From NCBI GenBank assembly GCA_905221605.1, contig CAJNDS010000006.1, forward strand, positions 17,501 through 79,500: DNA of 62,000 bases. Direction: 5' to 3'. Of the stretch, positions 33,860 to 49,252 are shown in pieces (position 1 is the first letter of the stretch; every line of letters starts with the position of its first letter). Both the position numbers and the translations under genes were made by a program. The notes under the pieces are model-generated. The model did no database searches. It saw nothing but the letters and a program-made list of their open reading frames with translations, and was not told where the DNA came from. The DNA comes from Symbiodinium natans (lineage: Eukaryota; Sar; Dinophyceae; Suessiales; Symbiodiniaceae).

Positions 33860-35382
33860 TCATGAATTTTCTGCATTGCTGGTTTTTGCGGATGCAGATT
33901 CCTCGAAGTTGTTCGGCGCAAGGCATGCACCGAGGCCCGCAGTGGCCCCACCGGAGCAGCCGCATGCGTTGAAGTTTGGGCAGCAACCTGCGAAGAGCAA
34001 CTGTTGGCTGGACATGCGCGGATAAGGCAAGTATTGCTTTTCTAGGGCACATCCACCGCATGTGATAGCACTTGCGTCTGCACAGGTATTCGCGTAGCTA
34101 ACCGCGTGGTAAATCGCGCTGCACTTCAGCCTCCGCAACCGCAGCAGCCAGCGTTGCAGCCGCAGCCACCACAACACCCGGAACAACCACCTCCACAACC
34201 TCCACAACCGCAGCAGCTGCTCGGCATGTTGCAGCTGCCGGCCTTGGGAGTACTGGTCGAGCAGTGGTGGGGTAGTGGTGGAGTAGTGGTGGGGTAGTGG
34301 TGGAGTAGTGGGGTAGCTCAAGACCGGCAAACACTGGCACTGTGATCATCTCGACAGACTTCTGTCTTAGCACTCCATGCACTGGTCCGGCAACAAGTCA
34401 AATCACGAAAGCAAGGATCTCATCTTGCCACCACGGTGCACCTCCTGCGTTGCAGGTGGCGTTGCATGCGTTGCCACTGGTGCAGCCGCCACATCCACAG
34501 CCACCGGCATTGCAGCTGTTCCCACTCATCTGGAGGCTTCCGCAGCCTGCCATGCATTGCCCGCAGCCTCCGCAACCTCCGCAGGCACTGCCGCACCCTG
34601 GGCAGCCGCCACAGCCACCTCCGCAACCTCCGCAACCTCCACACCCACAGCCTCCACAAAGCCCTCCGCAACCGCAACCTCCACAGGCACAGCCCATCTT
34701 CTGAGCGTCACAGCCACTGCAAGGGTTGCAGCCGCACGCGCCGGAAACTCCCGGAAATCCACCCTTGCCCATAAGGATGCCGGGATTCGCGCATCCGAAC
34801 ATTGCAGGGTCTGAGAGTGCATTCAGGTTCCCCGGCATTTTCTGAGACAGAGAAGAGGTATCTTGGGAAGGGACGTCAGGCATCGTTGGCATGGGATTGG
34901 GAAGGCCGGGATCGCTTGGCACATTGCGCTTGCTCCCTTTCTTTCCCTTGCCTCCTTTTCCCTTCTCCTGCGGTGGCTTGGGGGCACCTGTGCCACCAGT
35001 GACCTGGTGAGCCTTCATTCGTCCACTTCTGTTGTCAACCGCCTCGCTGTACTGCACTTGATCACCCTCATTCAGCAGGGTGTCGATCACATCATTGCCT
35101 CGGGCGACATCAGTTAGCAAAACAATTCTGTACGTGTGCAGCACTCGACGCGTAAAGATGAGCTGCGATGGACGAAGAGGTCATTGCCACCATCATCCTG
35201 CTTAATAAATCCAAAGCCCTTTTCATCGTGGAAGAACCTCGAAGCATGAGAAAAGCACGAGAAAAGTCTGTGCATCTGCAAGCGGACTACTGTGCTCGAC
35301 TGTTGGACATGCGATCTGAGATGGGAAACTTCACGATGCCGGACTTTACACCGTCCGGCAAGCCGGCGCAACCACCAGGCAT
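33860..35382 (-). CDS. Cold-shock-domain RNA-binding protein A with Gly/Cys-rich tail (CSP-A)
   Basis: Exon 1 (35382-35330) reads [17 protein letters not shown] and joins by a 92-bp GT-AG intron to exon 2 (from 35237; [20 protein letters not shown] then LFVHRS), giving both RNP1 (KGFGFI) and RNP2 (LFVH). Exon 2 ends at a GC donor at 35163 or 35151; exon 3 starts at 35098 ([16 protein letters not shown]...MKAHQVTGG) and completes the domain. It is followed by a Lys/Gly linker ([12 protein letters not shown]) and a long Gly/Cys-rich tail. Read unspliced, exon 3 stops at 34398, but two further Cys-rich exons (about 34242-34131 and 33987-33860, acceptors AG|G, in-frame GC donor) suggest the tail continues to a stop at 33860. 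Cold-shock domains bind single-stranded RNA or DNA. The role of the Cys-rich tail is unknown. The junctions after exon 3 are the weak part of this model. Confidence 0.8.
34262..34312. repeat. GTGGTGGGGTAGTGGTGGAGTA minisatellite
   Basis: About two and a half 22-bp units, lying in the inferred intron between Cys-rich exons of CSP-A. Confidence 0.8.
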
Positions 35383-35468
35383 CGGGGCTTTTCCTCTACA
35401 ACACACGATGCTGAACTTTGCTTTTTCGAAACTGGAATTCATAATTCAGTAGCACTCAGCAGCACTCA

Positions 35469-37039
35469 CTAGCAGCCTGCGCCGCCAAGGCTGCAGCCTC
35501 CACCTTGCAAGACAGACTAAGACCATGATCATCATACTAGGGACAAATTAATGGGCAGGTTTCCAAGATATGCATAAGCATCAATACTATTCAATATCCA
35601 CTTTTTCCATGTGCTTCCTTTCTTTTCCATTCAAACTTAATGCCGAGAAGAGCGGCCGCCCAGCATCAAGCCGCAAGGAGCCGGGCAGCCGCAACATCCG
35701 CACCCTCCGGGAACGGGCCCTGCAATCAAGCCTCCATTCAAAGCTCCTGCTGTCAGATGCAGAATGGGCAACAGGAGTTTTGTAGCCAAACGAATCTAGT
35801 GATGGAAGTCATGCGGCGAAGATGTCCTGGCAGCTGCTGTTTTGATCCTTTCAAGAGAAGCCGAGCATTCATGGCCCGGCAGCGCCAGCATTAATCAGTG
35901 GACTGGCCTCCCTTGCCCTTGTCACCTCGCTTGCCTTTGCCGCCTCCTTTGGGGCCTGAAGCATAAACAGTGGCAAGATAGTCGAGATCCGGTAGCTTTA
36001 CATCGCTTCACCAAAGAATCTCCGAATGCCTTTCTCTCCGTCACCTGAATCTCCTTTGCCACCTGCCACCCGGGAAAAACCCTTAGGGACTAAAGGAGGA
36101 CCGGCTACTTTGGGCAGGAAGGGCAGGAAGTACATATAAGGTATGTATATATATATGTATATCGTTATACTTTTGGTACCCCCACAACCCACCCGGACAA
36201 TTTGATACCGAAGCCTGGCCCCGCTTTGCTTATAGGGGAAGAAGGTGTCAACCCTTGTGTCACTACACTATGTGGCAGGGGCGGGGGGGGGGGGGGGCAT
36301 TCTCGAAGTACAAAATGACACACACACACACAAACAGAAAGGCACACACATGGCACCTGGTGCAGGTCCAGTTCCTCCGGTAACGCGGATGGCCTTTGGT
36401 TTGCCGGTTCGATCGTTCAAGCCCTCATCGAAGTTGACCTGCAGCAGCTAGAGGGTGGCGTGACACGACGCAGGTCAACTGCACCAGACTAGACTCGAAG
36501 TTATTTTATTTTGTTTTGGTGGGCACAGCAACTGGGAGCAGTGGTTTCGAGTGAAACACAAAGCACCTTGCACAAAACCGCTGCTTAAGAAAAAGACTCC
36601 ATAGTCACTCACGCATGAGATTTGCCTGCCTTGTCTCCAGCTTGCAGAGTTCCACCAATAACATCTGTGCGAAGCACAAACAGGTCCTGGCATGCAAGGA
36701 TGTCTGGCACGTCCGAGCCTAAAGAAATACTCAACACGTGTCGAAGAGATTCAGGAACACGAGACATGCAGAACGCTCATGGATGCTCACAGCAACGGCA
36801 ACTCCCAGGTACCAGTAACCCGGTCCGTGCTCGTGCCAGTGGGAACAATGAAGCCGAAGCCCTGACAGCGCAGCAATAGTGCGAAACTGGTGAATGGGGT
36901 GGGTGCATAACCGACACTCATGCCGCAGCAGCGCGGTCTGTGTTTAGTGAGCAGTGTTGAACGATGTCGTTACACTTCGGATGAGGGTAGGGCCGGCCTT
37001 TGCGGTGTCATACTTCTTCACGACACCGGTCAAGGCCAT
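35469..37039 (-). CDS. Cold-shock-domain RNA-binding protein B (CSP-B), complete eight-exon model
   Basis: Exons: 37039-36998 (MALTGVVKKYDTAK), 36861-36820 (GFGFIVPTGTSTDR), 36686-36630 (DLFVLRTDVIGGTLQAGDK), 36438-36357 (VNFDEGLNDRTGK...VTGGTG), 36062-36012, 35955-35908 (Lys/Gly linker), 35746-35660 (GGCGCCGCPAPCG) and 35503-35469 (GGCSLGGAGC, stop). They sum to 444 bp, 147 residues, with all phases consistent. Every acceptor is AG|G; introns 1, 3, 6 and 7 use GC donors (for example aag|GCAGGC), the others GT. RNP1 is intact, but RNP2 reads LFVLR where CSP-A has LFVHR. If exon 6 is not spliced at 35908 the frame stops at 35891 (KGGQSTD), giving a shorter form without the Cys-rich tail. The stop lies only 86 bp from the CSP-A start, so the pair arose by tandem duplication. 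Function inferred: a small RNA chaperone. Confidence 0.85.
36278..36348. repeat. Poly-G run and (CA)n in CSP-B intron 4
   Basis: A run of about 15 G at 36283-36297 and a short cacacacac run at 36320-36333 lie inside the 294-bp fourth intron. A TATATA tract occurs further along the same intron at about 36145-36170. Confidence 0.85.
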
Positions 37040-40000
37040 GATCAAAATCACAAGATCGCAAAGACTGCCTCGTCATCTTGCAATATTTCTCATGGTTGTT
37101 GCACTCTCGCCCTGGTCCAGGGCACACAACCAGGTACACCTGGACCCAAACATCTGCCCTTTCTCAGCTAGGTGCAAAAACTGTGTCCGACAAAATTAGG
37201 TTCTCGTGGCCTGGGCTTTTGAGATGCAGGACGAATAGCACGACATGTCAGAGGCGGAACAGCTCAAGAATCGACCTTGCATTGAAACACATGGAAACCC
37301 AGGCTGAGGCACCGGCCGTCTTCGAAAACGGAAGACAAGCTTGCTTCACTGCTTCCCGGTTGGCTGGTATCGGGTCAGGTCGGGCTTTTCTGACTAGTTG
37401 AGCGCAGGCGGGTTTCTGAATGGTGTGATACATCAAAGCAGATCACATGCTGGAGAACAATCACTAGTCGCTGCTTGTGAAAAAGAACCTGGTATGAAAG
37501 CAAGCCAAAGTAAGACTGTGAGCCACAGCGCGAATTTGTGGCCGCATTTCTGCCAAGCCGCAGAGCATCGTGGAACTACAGTGGCACTCAGCAGTGCACT
37601 TGTGCAATCGCTCAGCCCTGTGCGCTCTTTTTGGAATCGATGCGACGAGTCGACGAGGGCTTCGCCGTGCAACCAACCTTCCGATGCCTTTGGCTCTTGG
37701 GAGGGCCTCCTCTGAGGGCCTCTAAGGTAAAGAGAAGACAAGAGAAGACAGAAGCTGCTTTCTGAAGCTACTTCCTGCGCCGACATTGTCACACAGCGGC
37801 AACGTGCGGCAACGCGAGCACATTGCCCGACTTTGCCTGTCCTGATCTGTCCTGGCTCGGCCCCGGAACTTGGATGCGATGTGCATCACGGCGGATACGC
37901 GTGCGCGGCCTCAGCTCTGCAGTGCTCTGCAGGTCACTGAGTACTGAGATTCAGATGTCACGGCATGTTTCACATGCAAGGCTGTTTCTGCATGACGTCA
38001 AAGGTCAATAAAGTGATTTTCAGTGAGGTCTTCTTTGGGCGTTGTTGGGTTGTTGCGGTTTGGGATTGTAAGGCATGTCCGAAAGGCTAGAGCGGTTGCC
38101 TTCGAGTCGCCTATAGTCGCGTTTTGGGACGGTGCCAAGTGGGCTGTTGACAAACCTTCTACATTATTTGGATGTGCAGAATTAGCGACGAAATTCTGAA
38201 CAGTGCTGCGCTGCGCTTGAGCAGACCTTGAGAAGGTTTGCGTGCACTATCTATCATCAGAAATCAGCGCCCAATACTTGTAATACAAAGACCAAGCAAG
38301 ACAGAGGATCCTTGGATGGCACGGTAATCCACAATGTGTCAACACAAGAAACCATAATTGCAGTGCACAGTCCGCAGTGTGCAAGAACCCTCATCCGCAT
38401 CCTAAGTTCCCGTCCTTTCGGTCTTCGATTGTCAAATTCGGGGACTCACGCTGAGAGTGCTGCGCTTTAAGCTGGATAACCACCACCTTGGGCGCTGGTG
38501 CTCAGCCAGGCCTCATTCGAACTTCAACACACTCGGCATGCATATTCGACATGGCGAATTATAGCGTGCAGCCATGTGAAGCCTACTAGGATCTGGGCTG
38601 CCCAGTCTGCTGAAACAGAAACAGCAGGTTCTTTTCCAGCTGCCGAGGTGTACTGGAACCTATTGCGGGGGCAGGGCATGCCGAATCCGCAGCTGCATGA
38701 CTGCATGACTGCATAGCCCACTGTGATGAGTACCTCTTCTTGTCGGGCGTCCAGATGTCTAAGTTCCAGTTGTCGTTCTGGATCGACCTTGCCGTCGCAA
38801 CGAGCCGGAAAACTGCTCAAACCCAATGACCCGAAGCGCTCCCCGAAATCCCTGTTTGGAGTTCGGCCACTTCTTCATGATGCCAGTATTGTCCTCGGCA
38901 GAAACCAGCACAAACACAATAGTAATGGACATGCTTGCTAACGCAAGAAAAGCCTGCTCTGTTCCTGCTGCTCATCAATAGCGCGCCTCTACACAAGCGC
39001 CTTACGAGCGGTGATTTACCAGCACGTAGCTTCCATCTCCTCTCCTCTCGATGTGGAAGTTTTTGCGCAGGAGCATGCATGCAATGTACAAAGAAAGGGA
39101 TTCTTTAAGGCCTTCGCAACTTTGTTTGCCTTCTATACATGGTTCACACGTAGCGCCGGAAAGACAACCCCACCATGGAGGAAGGCAAACATATGCACAA
39201 GTACCTGTTGTTGCAACCACGGTTCCACCTCGTATGCATCTGCAACCACGACCTGTCAGGAGCCGATGCATCTGCAAACACATCAGTCTGTGCTATGTAA
39301 TCAATGCCGGACCCCGTTTTGAGTATCCATCACAAGACACAATGGGCGACAACGGCACACAGTGCAGCGTGCGCCGCAAACCGCCCGCCAGGCAGCCGAC
39401 GCCCGCAACGCTCCGGCCCCACAAGTCAGTCCAGGACCCCAAGGACATCTGGGGGCCTGCTCCCTCCCCAGCCGCCCTGAAAATATCTCGGGCCTACTGT
39501 GCCAGCATCTTGGGGGAGGAGCTGAGGTCTCTGAGCGCTGGGTGGGATGGCACACTTTTCTGCCCCAAATGGATGGGGTTCGTGCTCCGCTTGAGGGTGA
39601 GACGTATTGAGAGCCTTTACGCCTAGGGAATGCTGCCACATGGTTCGCGGGCGAAGTTCGAGCCGACGACCCTGCTGGCGAGTGGGCGCTACGCAAGGGC
39701 GATGTCAATGACCCCTTCGTGAATGAGCCCGCGTGAGCCTTTCGGATTTCGGATGATTTCGGGGCGTAGCGGCGTAGCAGCAGCCCGGTCCGCAGATAGG
39801 CGGCAGCGGGGCCTTCCCCTCACAGCACACGCCGGGCGAGGGTGCCTCGCTCAAGAGGACGTGTGGCTCGCGGCTCGAGGACGCTGCTGCCCGAATGTGT
39901 TGCCAACTGGCTACCGTCCCTGATCGGGCTCCGTCCGTCTCGGAGTCTCGGATGATGAGGCGGCCGGCCTACGCCCTACCCCTACCCCCTTCATCGGGCA

Positions 40001-43000
40001 GGGGTCCCCACCCTACGCCCTGCCTCACCATTCCAACCTCCCTACCCCCTGCCGTCCCCGTGCCCCCGACCCCCTGCGCCGACCAGGTTCCAGCTGCGAA
40101 GCGTCGGCCGCCCCAGTGCAAGACAAAAAACACAGTTTTTCTAGAGGCAGATTTAGAGCGCCCAAAACGGCTGGGCAAAAAGTTGTCGGCTTGAGAAAGC
40201 AGATGTTGCAACGTTCGACCTTCTTAAAGTGTCATGACGTGCACACGTATGCTACACGACATGATTCGGCATGGTGCAAGAAATAGCTTGCCGCCGTTCG
40301 CTTCTGGGACGACATATTGTGAACTTGAGGACCACCTACAGTGTGGCTTAGTGGAAACATTCAGTTTATCGAAGTTGTTGGCCACGCCTCGGTGCCCCTG
40401 GCCGCCTCCAGCACAGCAGCTCGGAACCCCTTCAGTGCAGGGGCGGCTTCGGAGAACCTGTCCCCAGGTTTCTACCAAATCTACCAGCAATCGTGAAGCA
40501 GCAAAAAAATGACTTATTCCGCCATCCGCAGGAACCTGACGGCCTAATGAAGGCTGGTCCAGATGCAGCTCAAGATTAAACTCCTTTTTCGATCTTGTGT
40601 CTGCGCACCCCACGAGTCTCTGCATGCAGCTCAAGTCGACGGCCAGCTCTCTAGGATTGTCTAGGATCATCTAGGATTGCTTCTTGAAGTCGCAAAAAAA
40701 TTGAAAGAACAAAAAGCGGAAGTTCATTCTTTAGTCTTTCATGGAGTCGCCGGAGCCGCACTTGAAAACCCGACGTCATCGCACTCGGCACCTGTGCTGC
40801 ACAAGATGCAGAGCCGGCAAGGCAACGCGATATGATGCTATACGACTCGTCTGTAACTTCTGCGCAAGTATTGTGCAACATTCGTGCGGTGCCCAGGCTT
40901 CAACGACTTCGGGCTGAGTGCAGCACCCGAGTTGCCTTCCCCGCGGCTTCGCTTGTGCCATTCGAGTCTCATGTGTGCTTGGCCTCCGCGCGGCTTTTGC
41001 ATCACAGCTTCAAAATGGGCGAAGATGGACGCGGCAGCAGCTTGTCATGAATAGGAATATGCAGATTCAATGAGGCAGGAGCAACACTGTATACAATTGA
41101 CATGTGTCAACATATATCAACATGAAGAACCTGGCTTTTAATGGTGTTCACCAGTTCTCCGCTGGTGCTTTCTTGGTTACTACGCATTCGGTCTTCGGAG
41201 AACCGTACATACGAGCCTCGCCGAGGCGAGCCAAATGAACAGACCGTGTTTGACTCCGAGCTGCTGGCCCCTTCCGCTAGCCTTCCGCGGAAATATTCGA
41301 TGCCTACATCTCACCGCAATTTCTCCAGAACATGTGTAGATGCAACACCCTGTTTTCTCTACGACCCCAGATCCGTAATACTACAAGTGTGTCATTACAT
41401 GTCATTCCTGTATACTTTTAATGTTCGCAAAACCGTACCTTCTGCAAGCCTTCCATGGGCACCATGCCTTCTGTGAACGAGTCCATGCAACCTTATTTAC
41501 CTTTCGGCGCCTTGTGCGGAAAGGAACAAGGTCCGCAGCAAATTAACTTGAAAGCAGCGCATTCTAAAAAAATATTGGAACAACATAGCCCTTTGGAATA
41601 GAAAGAAAGAGAGAAACGGGCTGCAAACAGCCAGGAGCGAAAGAGAAACATTGCTGAAAGACTCACACAGAACAACTGACAGGAGAGAACGACTTATATG
41701 CTTTATAGAAGGAACGGCGGCTTGAGCTTGTTTAGGCGAAGAGATCCAGCGAGAGAGTGAGAGTGTGTGTGAGTTAAAGAGCGCGATGGGGCGAGAGTGA
41801 GAACGGTGAGAGCGAGAGCAAGAGGGGGAGAGAGAAAGATTTTTGAAGGAAACAACGAATCAGATAAGAAGAAAGTTTCAAAAGAGAAGGGGACAGGGGA
41901 GACACGCAACATGAGCAAATGCTGCAACCTCTCTGTCAGCTGTGGAAGCGTAAGGCTATGTAGGGCTGGCACACGTGCTGCGAGGCCCATACGCTGCCAG
42001 GGTCCTTGGTGATTTGCACTTAACCTTTCCGAAAACGCAACTCCAAGAGAAGCCGCCGGACCGAACCGGGAGTCGGGAATCGGGAATCGGGAAGCGGGAA
42101 CCGAAATGCGAACCGCAAAGTAGACCGGAACCGGGCGAACTGGAACCGGTGATTTGCAGCAATCGAACCGGCTTCAAAGCCTTGAACCCAGCCTCCAACC
42201 ATTTCACAGGTTTGAAGGTCTTGTCTGAGGTTTGAGAGCCCCCCCCCCCTCCCCAGATTGGCAACAACAAGAGAAACGTGAATTTCTGGGTGCCTCATCA
42301 TGGTGGCATTGAGCCCTTGAGGCCAAAAGCTGGGCGCGTATGGGCTTGAATCGACTGTCAAACGGATGGAACCGTCCCCCGAATACTCCCCGAATCGTGT
42401 CACGTGTTTTAGTATGCTTGAGCATGACTTCTCTCACATCCCCGCCTTTGATGGCGAAATGTCTGCCGAAGCTTCTCTGGCCTCAGCCGCAAACGAACCC
42501 CGCGTCCATCTAATTACTATGCAAAGCGCAGTTCAAAGCTCTGGGCTATGAGGGGCCGCGGCGCGTCAGCAATTGCCATGGCCTCGACTTTCCGGAGTGT
42601 AGGATGACTCGCGTATGGTACGAGAAGCGGCGACACACGATATGTTATCTGTGCAATCTCTGTCCATTTTAGGCAACCTTCAACAAAGCATGCCCCTGCA
42701 GCCTGTTGCAATGGCACGAGATGCCTCTTGTCGTTGCCAGAGCGGCACCTCACTCCACTTCAAGAGCTTCAAGAACTTCAAAGCACCCAGCATGAGCAGG
42801 TCAGATATGCAACTGATTTTTAGAAGGTTTCGCTTTAAATTTAGCTTTGTGTAGACTTTAGCAAATCCAGATAAATGTAGTTAAAAACTCTCGGAGATCA
42901 TGCCCTGGCGCAGCTTCAAGCTTCGCAGGATGGCCTCGCGGACTGCTCGTGTTGTCTCGATGTTGCACATCTTCTCAAGTCTAACCACTACGCGAATCTA

Positions 43001-44800
43001 CACCAATCTACGAATGATCTTTCGGTTGAGACGTTGAGACTCTCAACCTCCGAGCCGGAGCCGGCCCGAGCCTCCTCCAGATGCGTGTAGACGTCCTGAT
43101 TCCGAATCTCGGTACCGTGGTGAAGATCCAGTCCTCAAGGCTCTGGATTTGGCGGGACCATGCTGGACCATGCGGGACCACTAGCACACTCTGGAGAGAG
43201 GTTGCTGGCAAGTTGCCCTCCAAAGAGACCTTGACCCCGCCTGCACAGAATGGAGACTGGATGACACTGGACTCGTCGAACTATGAGGGACCCAAGGACC
43301 CGGCATGCGGCAGTTTCGTCCTGCCAGTCCCGAAGGCTGGGTGCAAAGTCTTCGCCAGAAGGCCTGGTGGCTTGTGCAAGGCTCAGACAATCTCTGCATG
43401 TGTGTGTGTGACCTGTGTGATTCACAATATGAGGCCGCTGCAGGGATTCTGCACCCACCACGTGATCCTGGAGACAAATCACTGCCCTTGGGAGAAGCCC
43501 TGGAGCCTAAGAGCCTGTGGGAAGCTTCCGGAGGCGGGCAAGGGGCGGGTAGAGAAGCTTGCGGGCATTTGCAGAAAAAGAGAACTAGAGAAATGTGACA
43601 TGCCTAGCTGCCTAGCTCTGGAATCCGACAACAAGAGACAAGTAAGAAATCATCGATGTTGAAGCGGCTCTGCACGCCAAGATTAAGACACTTTGGACTT
43701 TCGACCCAACATCTTGTGAACAACCGGCTCGCGCCTGCCAAGATGTGACTACGTCATACGGCGGTGCTCTCTAGCAAGTGCCTTTAGACAGCTGGAATCA
43801 GCAGAGGCGGCCTGCAGAGAGGCACGGTGCAACACTACGACTGCCACGGCGTCTTCAATCCAAACACTCCTGAACAAGGAAGAACCGGAAAAAGACACAT
43901 GCAATCGTAGAGATGCGTGCAGTGCCAAGAGCGCTTCATGTTGCCTGCGGCCCATGAGCTTCGCATGTGCTTGTGCAAGGCGGACAAGGCCTCAAGACGC
44001 CAATCCACATTCATGAGTCTATTTGCTTCTAACCCTTGTCGTGACGTCAAGCCACTTCAGCCATGGGTAAGTGCAAGCCAGGTGCTCTCAAGCGTGCGTG
44101 CGGTTACACCGCCACCACCGCCCGAGACCAGGGATGTCGACCGCAGTTTCTGGAAATACCTCGCTCTTCAATGTTTCCCTGCCCGCAACAACGGCGACTG
44201 TTGTATACTGTTGTAGAAGTATATGAACGTAATCCAAGGGTGTGCCGGGATGTGCCGGGAGCACGTCTCCAGCAAGACAGCAGCCCCGGGCTCATCATCC
44301 TGATCTGACGATTCACTGACGAAGCCGCAGATGAAAGAGTCGAAGTCGAAGTATGCACCCTGGCGAGCAAGCCCGTTCCGGGGGATCCTCGTCCAGTGCC
44401 TTCTCTCTTGCCCACAGGAGGTAGTCGCGCAGCCTTTCACACATTTCGCAGACTTGTCGGCGTGTTTTTCTATTGGTTTTATGTCAATCGGGCAACTTGC
44501 CTAGTGTGGTCCCAGCTTACAGGCGTCTCAACTCCGACGGTGGGCCCCTCAGTGTAGGCGTCAACAGGCTTGCGCATTCACAGAGTGCCTTAAGCCCCTT
44601 TCAGATTTCTATTCCGGATAATTCCGGCAGCATGTGCTCAGAACGCTGAGACTGGTGCTGTGCTTTCAAGAATGAACTCGGCCTTGTCGCTCTCGGTGGC
44701 CCCGCCCTGCAGAATAAGACCATGACAAACCCCAACTGCCCATATGCAGCAAAGCATGCAAAGTCAAGGGGATGCATGCATAGGCATACCATATAAATCG
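37040..44800. other. Long stretch without a recognised gene
   Basis: Minus-strand frames at 37433-37792 (with a signal-peptide-like KFALWLTVLLWLAFIPGSFS), 38524-38826 and 39002-39283 have normal composition but no family. 39340-40130 is noticeably GC-rich. 41740-41900 is purine-rich. 42060-42140 has gggaatc and gaaccgg repeats. Nothing can be named. Confidence 0.45.
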
Positions 44801-44802
44801 TA

Positions 44803-45030
44803 TCCGCCGACCCCAGCCGGGGGCGGCGTCAGTGAAGACCCACTGCTTCTTAGTACCGCCCTCACCCCCAGCCCCTCCCCCCCCCCCCCCACCTAAGCCC
44901 TTCCCTTACCCTCTAGCACCCCATGCCTTTAGTGCTTCATCTACTGCGTTCCAGTGCATGCCCAACCCCCGCACCCCCACAGCGTTCCCTTCCCTACCCC
45001 CCCCATCCCCCCCCCCCCCGCGCCCCGTAT
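44803..45030. repeat. Dispersed repeat, copy B (homologous to 22803-22990)
   Basis: Starts atccgccgaccccagc, then ggcggcgtcagtgaagaccc, accgccctcaccc, a poly-C run and cagtgcatgcccaa, in the same order as at 22.8 kb. It trails into C-rich sequence to about 45030. Confidence 0.8.

Positions 45031-49252
<4,222 letters not shown>

Noticed and set aside
37433-37792. Signal-peptide-like segment on the minus strand upstream of CSP-B
   Set aside because: The hydrophobic stretch sits at the end of an otherwise unremarkable frame and is followed by only about 14 residues; not enough to call a gene.
43749-44050. Possible COMM-domain-like segment (NRLMNVDWRLEALSALHK)
   Set aside because: Only a short local resemblance; neither adjacent frame continues the domain.
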